Positions 45,837 to 53,751 of a stretch of DNA of 64,000 nt are shown piece by piece. The stretch's first letter is position 1, and every line of letters starts with the position of its first letter. This DNA is from Paenarthrobacter nitroguajacolicus. Lineage in GTDB: Bacteria > Actinomycetota > Actinomycetes > Actinomycetales > Micrococcaceae. The notes under the pieces are model-generated. The model saw nothing but the letters and a program-made list of their open reading frames with translations. It made no database searches and was not told the DNA's origin. The DNA is taken from contig NZ_VNFK01000003.1 of NCBI RefSeq assembly GCF_007786235.1, positions 62,001 through 126,000 on the forward strand. The letters run 5' to 3'. Made by a program: the position numbers and the translations under genes.

Positions 45837-46592
45837 CGGTCGTCGAGTTCGGCGTTCCAGATGGCGTCCTCGTTCTCCTGGATGTGCAGTCGGATGTCCC
45901 AGGCCTTCGAGTGGCTTCGCCGGTCCGGTGAAGGCACCTCCTTGGGCCCTGCCTGAGCGATGGTGTTCTCCCAGTCCACGAGCTCAGATGTGAGCTTCAG
46001 GTCGGTCATCATGCGGACCATCTTGTCCAGCGCCAGGGTGAAGTAGACGCCGTCGGATGGCTGGTCGAACGGGTACAGGCCCTGGTCCTTGTAAAGCTTC
46101 CGGATGACGGCCATCTGCTTCTTGTTCGGATAGAACGCCTTGTAGACGGACTTACCGTTGAACTCCTCGTACTGGACGCTCATGAACGCCGCCGTGTACT
46201 CACGGACCGCTGCCGGCGCTTCCAGCAGTGTCGGGGCGACCAGGACACTGAGTCGCGGGCTGGTGATCTCAAACGTCGGGGAGGCCAATGTCCCATGCTC
46301 ATCGAGGCCGACACTCAGGGATGCCTCCGCCGGATGAGAGCTGTACCGCTGCAGGCTTTTGCTCAAATTCTGTCCGGGCGTCATCCCACGGGGTTGGCTT
46401 GGCAAAGCGCTTGTACCCGGTCATCGGGAACGCAGCATCATAGGGCGGGTATTCGACGCCGGACGGGTGGAGCTGCTTCCATTCCACGGGTGCCTCCACA
46501 CGGGGGTGGTCCATGTCATCGAAGCCTGCTCTGGCTTCTGCCAGGGTGTACCCGTCCCGCTCACGGGAAGAGCCGAGAAGCTCCACCAACAC
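45833..46592 (-). pseudogene. Frameshifted hypothetical gene of unknown cassette
   Basis: GTG at 46592 opens a frame of good protein character ending at 46299. A second frame, open from 46405 to 45833, gives the C-terminal 150 residues (for example GKSVYKAFYPNKKQMAVIRKL) but has no ribosome site. A +1 shift near the A4 run at 46357-46360 would fuse them into one protein of about 250 residues. Mutation, sequencing error or programmed shift are all possible. It lies 18 bp after the 46611-47261 gene. Family unknown. Confidence 0.5.
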
Positions 46593-46610
46593 GGCGCGGC
46601 CGGTAGGGAC

Positions 46611-47261
46611 CTAGAAGTCGTCTTCGAACGGTTCCAACCCCAGCTGACGGCAGTACTCGACGAGCATCTCGTGGGTGAAACGGTCCGTTATCTTTGGTTC
46701 CTCGTACTTGGACGTGTCCTCGAAATCGTAGGGCTCGCCATTCTGGTTGAACTTCCACGGCTCAAAGTCGGTGAGGCTGAGAAATCTCTTCAGCCCGTCC
46801 TTGTCGTGGACCGTTAGATGCCGGGAGCCCCAGCGGCCGCGTGCGATCTCGATTGGTATGCGCTTGAGGTTCTTGGGAACGTCTTCAACTTCGATGGTCG
46901 AAATGCCTCGTGCGTCCGGGAAATGCATGTGAAGGGCGGCGTGCAGGTTTGCGCCCTGGCGGGAGCTGTCCATCACGGCAGTCCACTCCGGATTGGTCGT
47001 CTCCAGAAGAAGCCACCTGGAACCCCCGTCGAGCGGCAACAGCTTCTCGAGCAGTTCCTTCAACTTGCCGTGATGTTCTGTGACGCCCACACCTTGACCA
47101 CCCCACTCCTCGGGACGGCCCTGTGCCCACACCCGCCATTCGAGGGCGGCTTCGTCCAGCGGACGGTTAATGAACCCGATGGTGCTGGTCACCGGAGCCC
47201 AGGCACCCCCCAGCAATAGCTTGGCCGACAACTTCTGGGCCGGTGTCTGACGCGGTGGCAC
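46611..47261 (-). CDS. Hypothetical protein of unknown cassette
   Basis: This 216-residue soluble protein is rich in Trp and acidic residues and ends GLEPFEDDF. GTG at 47261 follows AAAGGGAA and is preferred to an upstream in-frame codon at 47321. It forms an operon with the frameshifted gene 18 bp downstream. A terminator-like hairpin separates it from the AbiE-like unit upstream. I do not recognise it. Confidence 0.55.
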   Translation of the reverse strand: MPPRQTPAQKLSAKLLLGGAWAPVTSTIGFINRPLDEAALEWRVWAQGRPEEWGGQGVGVTEHHGKLKELLEKLLPLDGGSRWLLLETTNPEWTAVMDSSRQGANLHAALHMHFPDARGISTIEVEDVPKNLKRIPIEIARGRWGSRHLTVHDKDGLKRFLSLTDFEPWKFNQNGEPYDFEDTSKYEEPKITDRFTHEMLVEYCRQLGLEPFEDDF

Positions 47262-47375
47262 TATGGGTTCCCTTTCTGACCGGGCGAGATTGATCGCCCC
47301 GACAGCATGCTGCCACATCAAGCCCCTATAACTTTGACCATGCGCATACGTAGGCCGCGCTTTGCTCTTACGTCA

Positions 47376-47411
47376 AATAACAATGGCCGGGATTTTCTGA
47401 CCACTGTTATT
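47376..47411 (-). terminator. Terminator-like hairpin after nucleotidyltransferase gene
   Basis: In the minus-strand RNA an 11-bp stem (AATAACAGTGG with CCATTGTTATT, one G-U pair) with a 14-base loop begins within the stop codon of the nucleotidyltransferase gene. The G-U pair would be A-C in the plus-strand RNA, so it works in one direction. Confidence 0.5.
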
Positions 47412-48252
47412 AGACAGCCGTTCCTCGACGTTGTCGGCCGGATTTGAGGCGGTTGGCTGGCGGCAGGCTGTGATTGGCGGCAAGTATGCGCAGCGCGTCC
47501 ATGGCCGGTGTCCGGTCGACTGGGTCCAGCAGCTGCCACGATCGGTGCCCCGGATCGGCCAGCTCTTTGTGCAGGGAACGAATCCTGGATTTGTCGCTGC
47601 CCTTCATCTGGGTCGCCGTGACCAGAGGTGTTCTGATGGTCGCGCAGAGGACAGCGGCATCATCGAGGTGCCGGTCCCTGTCCCGGGAGTCTTCGCGGTA
47701 GGCCGCTCCCTTCAAGACCAATGCCCCGAGGGCATTGGGGACGCTAATGAGGACCGGTTCGTCGTCGTCGACGGTCATTCGGCAGTTCACAGTCCGCTGC
47801 AGCGCCTGCGTGCCGCCGGATACCTGAAATGGTCTGCGGCCGCCGAGCGTCGGGATCTTCGCCGGGGCCAGGTGGTCGGCCACCATCACGTCGATCTGCT
47901 GCTTGCCGCGGAGGAAACGGTGGGCTGGTGCGTCATGGGAGATGGACTTCTCCAGGGTGTACCCAAGCCCGTTCAGGACAGCACTGACTGCAGCCGTCGT
48001 CGCCGCACCGGTCTCGATGTGCAGCACGATGTCGACATCCGCCGTTGGCCGGGAGACGGCAAGGCCTGCGGCCGCAGCGTGCAGCTGCACCATGAGCCCA
48101 CCGACCAACGTCCATTGGGTGGACGGCAGGGCCCGAGCCAGTTCCACGCACTGTGGCCATGGCGTTCCCCAGCCTCCAAGAGGTACGGCCACGTCCCAGG
48201 TCTCGGGGTCATCTGCCGCTTCGGCGACGACGTCCAGTTCAGCTTCAGCCAT
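47410..48252 (-). CDS. AbiEii/MenT-like nucleotidyltransferase
   Basis: This 280-residue protein has the nucleotidyltransferase pattern: GG at residues 51-52, then Asp72-x-Asp74 (TADVDIV) and a third carboxylate Asp121 (QIDVMV). Such proteins in AbiE-type units are toxins that transfer nucleotides to tRNA or other targets. ATG at 48252 overlaps the HTH gene stop by 8 bp; the long upstream extension is rejected. The toxin role is inferred from the fold and the partner gene. A housekeeping transferase is possible but less likely. Confidence 0.65.
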   Translation of the reverse strand: MAEAELDVVAEAADDPETWDVAVPLGGWGTPWPQCVELARALPSTQWTLVGGLMVQLHAAAAGLAVSRPTADVDIVLHIETGAATTAAVSAVLNGLGYTLEKSISHDAPAHRFLRGKQQIDVMVADHLAPAKIPTLGGRRPFQVSGGTQALQRTVNCRMTVDDDEPVLISVPNALGALVLKGAAYREDSRDRDRHLDDAAVLCATIRTPLVTATQMKGSDKSRIRSLHKELADPGHRSWQLLDPVDRTPAMDALRILAANHSLPPANRLKSGRQRRGTAV

Positions 48253-48934
48253 GGAGCAGTTCGTTGATGACGCGTTGTCCGGCGCTGCGTTCGCGGGTTG
48301 CCAGTGAGGCCATGAGGTCCACAGCGATAGCTGCCACCGGCGCCCGGCCGTCAACGAAGGGTTCATCCAAATCGACTTCATGAATGATGGCATTGCCGTC
48401 GGGGTCCTCAACCAGGCCGAACGCGTCCGCGAGGGCGGATACGTCGCCGAGCATGACATAGCCTTCGGCAGTCCCGCTCCCGCCGGCCATCCCGAAGGTC
48501 CCGGCAATGGATTCCGCGCGCATTGCCGAGGCACCACTGGGGATCAGGTGGTCGTTAAGTGCGGCCAGCCCGTCCGGGGTCGCCCGATAGCGGTGGGTTT
48601 TGTCCTTGTTCCGGGCAAGAACACGAACGGCGTCGGCGTCCAGCTCACGCAGTCGAGTCTTCAAGCGGGACTTCTCCGAAGCGCTGATCCATGTGGGGTT
48701 CTGACCAGAGAGCAGCGCCAATGCCGCCCAAGCAGTCTTGGCCGTCCAGGCGCGGCCACGACGGGTGCCGGCCATGGCCAGGCGCTCCACCGACGAACGA
48801 TTGATGAGCAACATGCGGCCAGCGCGGCCACTGGCCGTCAACTGGCCAGACTCGAGCAGGTCATGAACAGAGGCGCGAGTGATACCGAGCCTGTCCCCGG
48901 CCTCCGCGACGGTCATCCCGCTCATGTCCTGCAT
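48245..48934 (-). CDS. HTH protein, probable partner/antitoxin of nucleotidyltransferase
   Basis: This 229-residue protein starts with an excisionase-like HTH (VAEAGDRLGITRASVHDLLE), with LINRSSVERL following. It continues with a helical middle and an acidic C-terminal domain. Overlap with the transferase gene, and a palindromic promoter directly upstream, suggest an autoregulating antitoxin like AbiEi. ATG at 48934 may be used without a leader; ATG at 48925 or 48916 are alternatives. Confidence 0.65.
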   Translation of the reverse strand: MQDMSGMTVAEAGDRLGITRASVHDLLESGQLTASGRAGRMLLINRSSVERLAMAGTRRGRAWTAKTAWAALALLSGQNPTWISASEKSRLKTRLRELDADAVRVLARNKDKTHRYRATPDGLAALNDHLIPSGASAMRAESIAGTFGMAGGSGTAEGYVMLGDVSALADAFGLVEDPDGNAIIHEVDLDEPFVDGRAPVAAIAVDLMASLATRERSAGQRVINELLHG

Positions 48935-48935
48935 A

Positions 48936-48975
48936 CACTAAACCCTACAGTCGTAGGGTTTAGTGTCAATAGTTG
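48936..48975 (-). promoter_or_regulatory. Promoter overlapping a perfect inverted repeat
   Basis: On the minus strand TTGACA and TAGGGT are 16 bases apart and the latter ends 7 bases before ATG 48934, so the mRNA may be leaderless. The same bases form a 13-bp perfect dyad, CACTAAACCCTAC-N4-GTAGGGTTTAGTG (48936-48965). A protein on the dyad would block the promoter. Confidence 0.65.
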
Positions 48976-48989
48976 AATGCGGACCCTGG

Positions 48990-49029
48990 CGCTAATCCCT
49001 ACGGTTGTGGGGATAAGTGTCAATAGTTG
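48990..49029 (-). repeat. Tandem second copy of the promoter/operator
   Basis: This 40-base block repeats the one at 48936-48975, offset by 54 bases. TTGACA and the TAGGG core are kept, while the dyad is degenerate (10 of 13 pairs). It may be a second promoter or an extra operator. Confidence 0.6.
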
Positions 49030-49381
49030 GACTTACCGCAGCGACCAGGAGAACCAGGCGTTGCGGTTCCCGCCTCTCACATCTGCAGGCCACTTCTTCG
49101 GTACTCATGAACGGGGCAGGCAAGTCTGGACCCGGGTGTAGCTCCGGAGACCTCTTAGATTCCTTCATGGTTACCTCTATGCGAGAGCTCTGCTGACGGG
49201 CAACGTTCCGTAGGCACCAGCAGACACGACATGAGCGGAGCCGACGATATTGGGACGGCCGGCGTGCTTACATTCATGCGATGACATTCATTACATCGGC
49301 AGGGAATTTCCGATCATTCGGACCAAAGTGTTACGAAAGTGTTTATCTGTCACAAAGGAGTGGTCAAGAAACACCGCCATC
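49030..49381. other. Island right end, no gene seen
   Basis: I see no credible gene, terminator or integrase remnant in these 350 bases next to the tRNA. Short AT-richer stretches occur around 49265-49370. Confidence 0.4.
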
Positions 49382-49426
49382 TGTGGAGCTAAGGAGATTC
49401 GAACTCCTGACCTCTTCGATGCGAAC
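49382..49426. repeat. Proximal att repeat within tRNA-Ala
   Basis: This is the partner of the repeat at 42212-42256, differing at two positions. It covers the tRNA from the anticodon loop to the 3' end plus two bases. Confidence 0.9.
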
Positions 49427-49456
49427 GAAGCGCTCTACCAACTGAGCTATAGCCCC
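49384..49456 (-). tRNA. tRNA-Ala (CGC)
   Basis: The 73-base gene folds as a standard cloverleaf: acceptor GGGGCTA/TAGCTCC (one G-T), D arm GCTC/GAGC, and anticodon stem CTTCG/CGAAG with loop TTCGCAT (anticodon CGC at 49421-49423). The T arm is AGGAG-TTCGAAT-CTCCT, with discriminator A. CCA is not encoded. It decodes GCG. It is the island's attachment site and stays intact. Confidence 0.95.
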
Positions 49457-49494
49457 CGGACCCGGCGTTCAACCACCCGGCCAGTGTCCCTAGG

Positions 49495-50295
49495 CTACAA
49501 ACTTTCCCTGCGCTTTTCCAACCACGACACGAACGTCTCCGTGCCGGCGGCCTGCCCGGGGATCAGGTTGTGGCCGGCACGCAGGAAAGCGCCCATGGGA
49601 CCGGGCAACGGCAGCTCGATGATCTTGCCGCGCATGCCGGTTCCGGCCTTCCACACCTCAGCCATCGCCCTCATGGTCAGCACCTCCGGACCACCCACCG
49701 TGCGCACGCTGTGCCGCTCAGGAAACGGATCCGTCAACGCCACTGCCAGCAGCGCTCCGGCCACGTCCACGGGCGAGATGGATTGGAATTTCACTCCCTT
49801 GAACGACGGAATGAGGCCAACCTTGGCGCCGGCAGCGAAGATCATCGCCACCAAACCATGGAACTGCGTAGCACGCACCACCGCAGTTTCCAGCTCAGCC
49901 GCATGGTAGGCCCGCTCCTTGTCCGCCTTGGAGACGTAGTAGGAGAACGTGCTTAGATCGCAGTTGATGATGGACAAGGCCACCGCCCGCCGGACACCGG
50001 CAAGGTGCGCGGCGGCAAGCAGGCGTGCGCCGCCGTCGGCAAATTGCCTTTGGGCTTTACCGAACTGACCTTCCAGGCAGTCAATAACGACGTCGGCACC
50101 AGCCACAGCGGCCGCCAGCCCTTCGCCCGTGGTGACATCGCCCGCTAAGTAGGTGGCGCCGTCGTGACGCTTCTCCGATCTGGAAGGCGGCACATGGCGA
50201 CTCAAGACGGTTACCGTGTGCCCCGCCGAAAGAGCGAGACGGACAACCTCACGACCAACCTGACCCGTGCCACCGGCAACGCAGAGGGAGGTCAT
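49495..50295 (-). CDS. NAD(P)-binding NmrA/atypical SDR protein
   Basis: This 266-residue protein begins with a Rossmann motif GGTGQVG (residues 8-14). The usual YxxxK catalytic pair is not clear, as in atypical SDR/NmrA proteins. It lies 6 bp after the SepX/GlpR-like gene and upstream of the tRNA. The role is unknown; redox sensing or quinone reduction are possibilities. Confidence 0.85.
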   Translation of the reverse strand: MTSLCVAGGTGQVGREVVRLALSAGHTVTVLSRHVPPSRSEKRHDGATYLAGDVTTGEGLAAAVAGADVVIDCLEGQFGKAQRQFADGGARLLAAAHLAGVRRAVALSIINCDLSTFSYYVSKADKERAYHAAELETAVVRATQFHGLVAMIFAAGAKVGLIPSFKGVKFQSISPVDVAGALLAVALTDPFPERHSVRTVGGPEVLTMRAMAEVWKAGTGMRGKIIELPLPGPMGAFLRAGHNLIPGQAAGTETFVSWLEKRRESL

Positions 50296-50301
50296 CGGTG
50301 G

Positions 50302-51231
50302 CTATGCGCGGCGGCGCTGAAGGATGTTGTCCAAGTTGCTGAGTGCGCTCTGGCCCTTGACCGACGCAACTGCCACCGTTGACGCGACTGGCTGCTCGCC
50401 AGCCTGCTTCAGGACGGGCTTGCCAACGGGCTTGGGCGCCTCGGGAAGATCCAGGGGTTCGGGAGCGGGCCTGGGCGCCTTGGCCGCATCAACATACGTG
50501 GGCTTGGGAACCGCGACCGGCTCCCAGCTTGCGCCCTTGACGCCCTCGGCGGCCTGAGCGGATTCGTCGCCAGCGGCAACAGCGACAGCCAATGCGGCCT
50601 GGCGAAGTTCCACGGCGGACAGACGGGCAGCCTCGCGGCTGCTGGCTTCGGCATCGAAGACCGGCGTGTCCTTCGATTCGACAGGCTGGTCCTTCGGCAA
50701 ATAGCGCGCAGGCGTAGGAATAGGTGAGGCCTGTGCGGCCCGGCGGGCACGGCGTTCGCGGAGATCCCTGAGGGCGAGCCTTCGCAGGACGACGACGGCC
50801 ACTACCGCACCGATGAGTGATACCAACGGCAACCACACGGATCCGGTTCCAAAGATACGGAGAACGCCGGAAATCACTGCGGTCAGCAGCAGCGCGAGGC
50901 CGGCCAACGCCAACGTGCACCGTGCATAGCGGATGGTGAAGGGAGTGACCGGAGCTTTTCGAGCAGACGACTCAGCCGTGCGGGATTCCTGGGGCGACGC
51001 CTGTGCTTTGCTGTGCATGGTCTCCATCGGTTTCTCCTGCTGAGGTGCCAAAGTCAGTACCACCCCTGCCTGCGCGTCGTCTGGTTCATCATCAAATGCC
51101 TCTGCTGGGACAGCGGCCGCTTGGACTTGTTGCCGCCTGTTCCGCAAAACGTAAGGCGCCACCCAAACCATCCACAGCGCAACAGTGACCACAAGTATCA
51201 CTGAGCTGCTGAGAGGGAAGTCCACATTCAA
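50302..51231 (-). CDS. SepX/GlpR-like divisome membrane protein
   Basis: This 309-residue protein has an N-terminal membrane helix followed by WVAPYVLRNRRQQ, two further helices (about residues 108-150) and a long Pro/Ala-rich cytoplasmic tail. By position next to rimJ and galU it matches mycobacterial Rv0996 and Streptomyces SepX, which act in septation with the MoeA-like protein Glp. The assignment rests on topology and synteny. Confidence 0.6.
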   Translation of the reverse strand: MNVDFPLSSSVILVVTVALWMVWVAPYVLRNRRQQVQAAAVPAEAFDDEPDDAQAGVVLTLAPQQEKPMETMHSKAQASPQESRTAESSARKAPVTPFTIRYARCTLALAGLALLLTAVISGVLRIFGTGSVWLPLVSLIGAVVAVVVLRRLALRDLRERRARRAAQASPIPTPARYLPKDQPVESKDTPVFDAEASSREAARLSAVELRQAALAVAVAAGDESAQAAEGVKGASWEPVAVPKPTYVDAAKAPRPAPEPLDLPEAPKPVGKPVLKQAGEQPVASTVAVASVKGQSALSNLDNILQRRRA

Positions 51232-51337
51232 AACCGTAGAAGCAAATCACCGGGGGTGGCGGCATTGCGACCGGTGTGTCGTGGTCGAGTCCGCAAATGA
51301 CTGGAGATACGGCCAAAAAGGCCCATGACCTGCCCGT

Positions 51338-51949
51338 TTATCCTCTGAGCCACCGGCGCAGGAGTCCCTCCGGGACTTCGTCGGACGTGAGCGCGAAGGA
51401 ACGGTGATCAGCCCACTCGCCATTGATGTGCAGGTACCTTTCGCGGTAGCCCTCATCGCGGAATCCAAGCTTCTCCACCACCCGCAGGCTGGGTGCATTC
51501 TCCGGCCTGATGTTGATTTCCATCCGGTGAAGCCCCAACACCCTGAAGCAGTGATCGGTTGCCATCGCAACCGCCGTCGGAGCGATACCGTGCCCGGCTC
51601 GTTCTTTATCAACCCAATAGCCCAGTGTGGCCATCATGGCCGAGCCCCACACAATGGATGACACCGTCAGTTGCCCCACGATCCTCGGCTCCCGGAAGCC
51701 GGGCGTGCGCTCAACAATGAGGAAGGGCAGCGCCGTCGCCTGACGGGCCTGATCATTCAGGGACGCCACCATCTGGCGGTAGCTGGGCAGGCGTCCACCC
51801 GGGGCCGGGTTGGACGCCTCCCACGGCGCAAGCCACTCACTGTTCCGCGAACGGACTTCGGACCACTCCCGCTTGTCGCGGTATCGGATGGGCCGCAGAA
51901 TCAGGTCTCCGCTTTCCAGCGTCACCGGCCAGATCGCAGAGCCGTACAT
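51338..51949 (-). CDS. rimJ: RimJ-like GNAT acetyltransferase
   Basis: This 203-residue protein has the RimJ/RimL features ILRPIRYRDKREW at the start, and YWVDKERAGHGIAPTAVAM followed by LHRMEINIRPENAPSLRVVE. It may acetylate ribosomal or other N-termini. It starts 6 bp after galU, in the order seen in mycobacteria, but without moeA between them. Confidence 0.88.
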   Translation of the reverse strand: MYGSAIWPVTLESGDLILRPIRYRDKREWSEVRSRNSEWLAPWEASNPAPGGRLPSYRQMVASLNDQARQATALPFLIVERTPGFREPRIVGQLTVSSIVWGSAMMATLGYWVDKERAGHGIAPTAVAMATDHCFRVLGLHRMEINIRPENAPSLRVVEKLGFRDEGYRERYLHINGEWADHRSFALTSDEVPEGLLRRWLRG

Positions 51950-51955
51950 GCGGTG

Positions 51956-52861
51956 TTACTTGGGAAGTGCGGCAGTGAAGGTCGGCAACCACTCGCGCAG
52001 CTCGGGACCGAGGTCCTCGCGTTCGCAGGCGAGCTCGATGCAGGCCTTAAGGTAGCTGAGCTTGTCACCGGTGTCGTAGCGGCGGCCGCGGAAGACCACG
52101 CCGTACACGCCGTAGCCCTCACCTTCGCCTGCAGCGAGCACTTCGAGGGCGTCCGTCAGCTGGATCTCGCCACCACGTCCGGGGGCCGTCTTCTCCAGGA
52201 CATCGAACACGGCCGGGTGCAGCACGTAGCGGCCGATCACGGCGAGGTTCGACGGAGCTTCTTCCGGAGACGGCTTCTCCACGAGCTGCTTGATGCGCAC
52301 GTGGCCCTCTTCACCGATGTCCTCGACGTCGGCGCAGCCGTAAGCGCTGATCTTGGAAGGCTCCACCTCGATGAGGGCAACCACTGAACCGCCGGTCTTC
52401 TGCTGGACGGCGATCATTTCGCTCAGCAGGTCTTCGCGGGCATCGATCAGGTCATCACCGAGCAGAACGGCGAACGGCTCGTAGCCGACGTGCTGCTTTG
52501 CACGAAGGACAGCGTGGCCGAGGCCGTTAGGGTCGCCCTGGCGAACGTAGTGGATGTCGCCGAGGTTGGTGGCGGATTGGATGGCCTCAAGCTTGGCGGT
52601 ATCGCCCTTTTCCGCCAGCGTCGCTTCCAGGGCCGGGACACGGTCAAAGTGATCTTCCAGGGCGCGCTTGCTGCGTCCTGTGATCATCAGGACGTCGTGC
52701 AGACCCACCTTGACCGCTTCTTCGACGACGTACTGGATGGCTGGCTTGTCAACCACGGGCAGCATTTCCTTCGGCATCGCCTTTGTTGCAGGGAGGAACC
52801 TGGTACCAAGACCCGCTGCGGGGATGACGGCCTTACGGACAGCATTGTTATCGAGAGTCAC
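51956..52861 (-). CDS. galU: UTP-glucose-1-phosphate uridylyltransferase
   Basis: GalU makes UDP-glucose for cell envelope and storage glycans. This 301-residue protein has GLGTRFLPATKAMPKEMLPV from residue 17, with the catalytic Arg21 and Lys27, VLLGDDL for metal binding, and LVEKPSPEEAPSNLAVIGRY. The start is GTG with no clear ribosome site. It is divergent from 5-FCL. Confidence 0.96.
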   Translation of the reverse strand: MTLDNNAVRKAVIPAAGLGTRFLPATKAMPKEMLPVVDKPAIQYVVEEAVKVGLHDVLMITGRSKRALEDHFDRVPALEATLAEKGDTAKLEAIQSATNLGDIHYVRQGDPNGLGHAVLRAKQHVGYEPFAVLLGDDLIDAREDLLSEMIAVQQKTGGSVVALIEVEPSKISAYGCADVEDIGEEGHVRIKQLVEKPSPEEAPSNLAVIGRYVLHPAVFDVLEKTAPGRGGEIQLTDALEVLAAGEGEGYGVYGVVFRGRRYDTGDKLSYLKACIELACEREDLGPELREWLPTFTAALPK

Positions 52862-52991
52862 CGGACTAATCTAACGGAAGGAACACATCAACGGCTAAAC
52901 CCTCGCCGCGCCGGGAAGCGGATTTTAGTTTCCACTACGGACAGCCCCTGCTGTTCGACCGGCATCACGCGAGCTTCAGGATCGGATACAC

Positions 52992-53606
52992 ATGGCAACG
53001 AAGGAAGACATCCGCAGTAGCCGGCGCCTCCAGCGGCGGACCCTCGCACCCGAACAAATCCTGGCCGCGGGCGAGGCGATCGCGCAGCACGGCGTGGCGT
53101 GGGCGGAGACAATCTCCCCCGGCCCGGCAGCCACTTATGCGGTCTATGTCGGGGTGGCTTTCGAGCCGCCCACGCTGCCGCTCATCGAGGCGCTCCACAA
53201 GGCCGGCCACCGCGTACTGCTCCCGGTCTGCGAGCCGGGCAGGCAGCTGAGTTGGGTGTATTGGACACCCGCCACACTGTTCGTGCGGTCAGCTTATGCT
53301 CCGATCGATGAACCCGAAGGCGAACGACTGGAAAGCTCCGTGATAGCCGCGATTGCGGGCATTTTCATGCCGGCAACAGCGGTGGACAGGGACGGTAATC
53401 GGATCGGCCAAGGTGGCGGCTACTACGACCGGCTCCTCCAGGGCCTCGACGCTTCCGGCCAGAGGCCGCCCACCATCGCTGTGGTGTACGACGACGATCT
53501 GTTGCCTTCTGGTTCCATTCCCGCCGAAGCCTTTGATCGCCCTGTGCGGGAAGTCCTGACACCCTCCGGTGTCGTCCGGCTGGACGACACCGCCGGGACA
53601 GTGTGA
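52992..53606 (+). CDS. 5-formyltetrahydrofolate cyclo-ligase
   Basis: This 204-residue enzyme recycles 5-formyl-THF to 5,10-methenyl-THF with ATP. The ligand-binding motif RIGQGGGYYDRLL is complete, as are the N-terminal RRTLAP and the central substrate strand LLPVCEPG. It is followed by the FmdB-type gene, as in mycobacteria (Rv0992c-Rv0991c). Confidence 0.95.
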   Translation: MATKEDIRSSRRLQRRTLAPEQILAAGEAIAQHGVAWAETISPGPAATYAVYVGVAFEPPTLPLIEALHKAGHRVLLPVCEPGRQLSWVYWTPATLFVRSAYAPIDEPEGERLESSVIAAIAGIFMPATAVDRDGNRIGQGGGYYDRLLQGLDASGQRPPTIAVVYDDDLLPSGSIPAEAFDRPVREVLTPSGVVRLDDTAGTV

Positions 53607-53659
53607 CGACCTTGGTGAGTTCCGGCACATCCACTGGCACAGGCCAGCTGGCCGGATGA

Positions 53660-53665
53660 TAGAAT
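53660..53665 (+). promoter_or_regulatory. Candidate -10 element of the FmdB-type gene
   Basis: TAGAAT directly precedes the CIRCE element. No good -35 hexamer is seen at the right spacing. If used, transcription would begin inside the CIRCE element, the usual layout for HrcA control. Confidence 0.4.
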
Positions 53666-53691
53666 TGGCACTCAGGCCCTGCGACTGCTAA
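53665..53691. promoter_or_regulatory. CIRCE element (HrcA operator)
   Basis: TTGGCACTC-N9-GACTGCTAA differs from the CIRCE consensus (TTAGCACTC-N9-GAGTGCTAA) at one base in each arm, with exactly the 9-base spacer. It lies about 60 bases upstream of the FmdB-type start. Confidence 0.85.
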
Positions 53692-53751
53692 TGCGGATTA
53701 TCTCCGGCACTGCTGCACAGGACCTGAACCTTGTCCTGAAGGAGGAACTCA

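Larger units (their letters stand above)
42212..49426. mobile_element. Genomic island integrated at tRNA-Ala(CGC)
   Basis: The 7.2-kb segment is bounded by 45-bp direct repeats; the right copy is part of an intact tRNA-Ala gene and the left copy is a 3' fragment, the usual result of tyrosine-recombinase insertion into a tRNA 3' end. The contents are unknown proteins, frameshifted genes and an AbiE-like unit. No integrase or excisionase gene is seen, so it is probably a remnant or was mobilised in trans. Confidence 0.8.

Noticed and set aside
47431..48267. 278-codon plus-strand frame over the nucleotidyltransferase
   Set aside because: The minus-strand protein has GG, D-x-D and third-carboxylate motifs and a coupled start; the plus frame has none.
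42257..49381. Integrase or transposase in the island
   Set aside because: None of the open frames shows R-H-R-Y, serine-recombinase or DDE motifs by eye.
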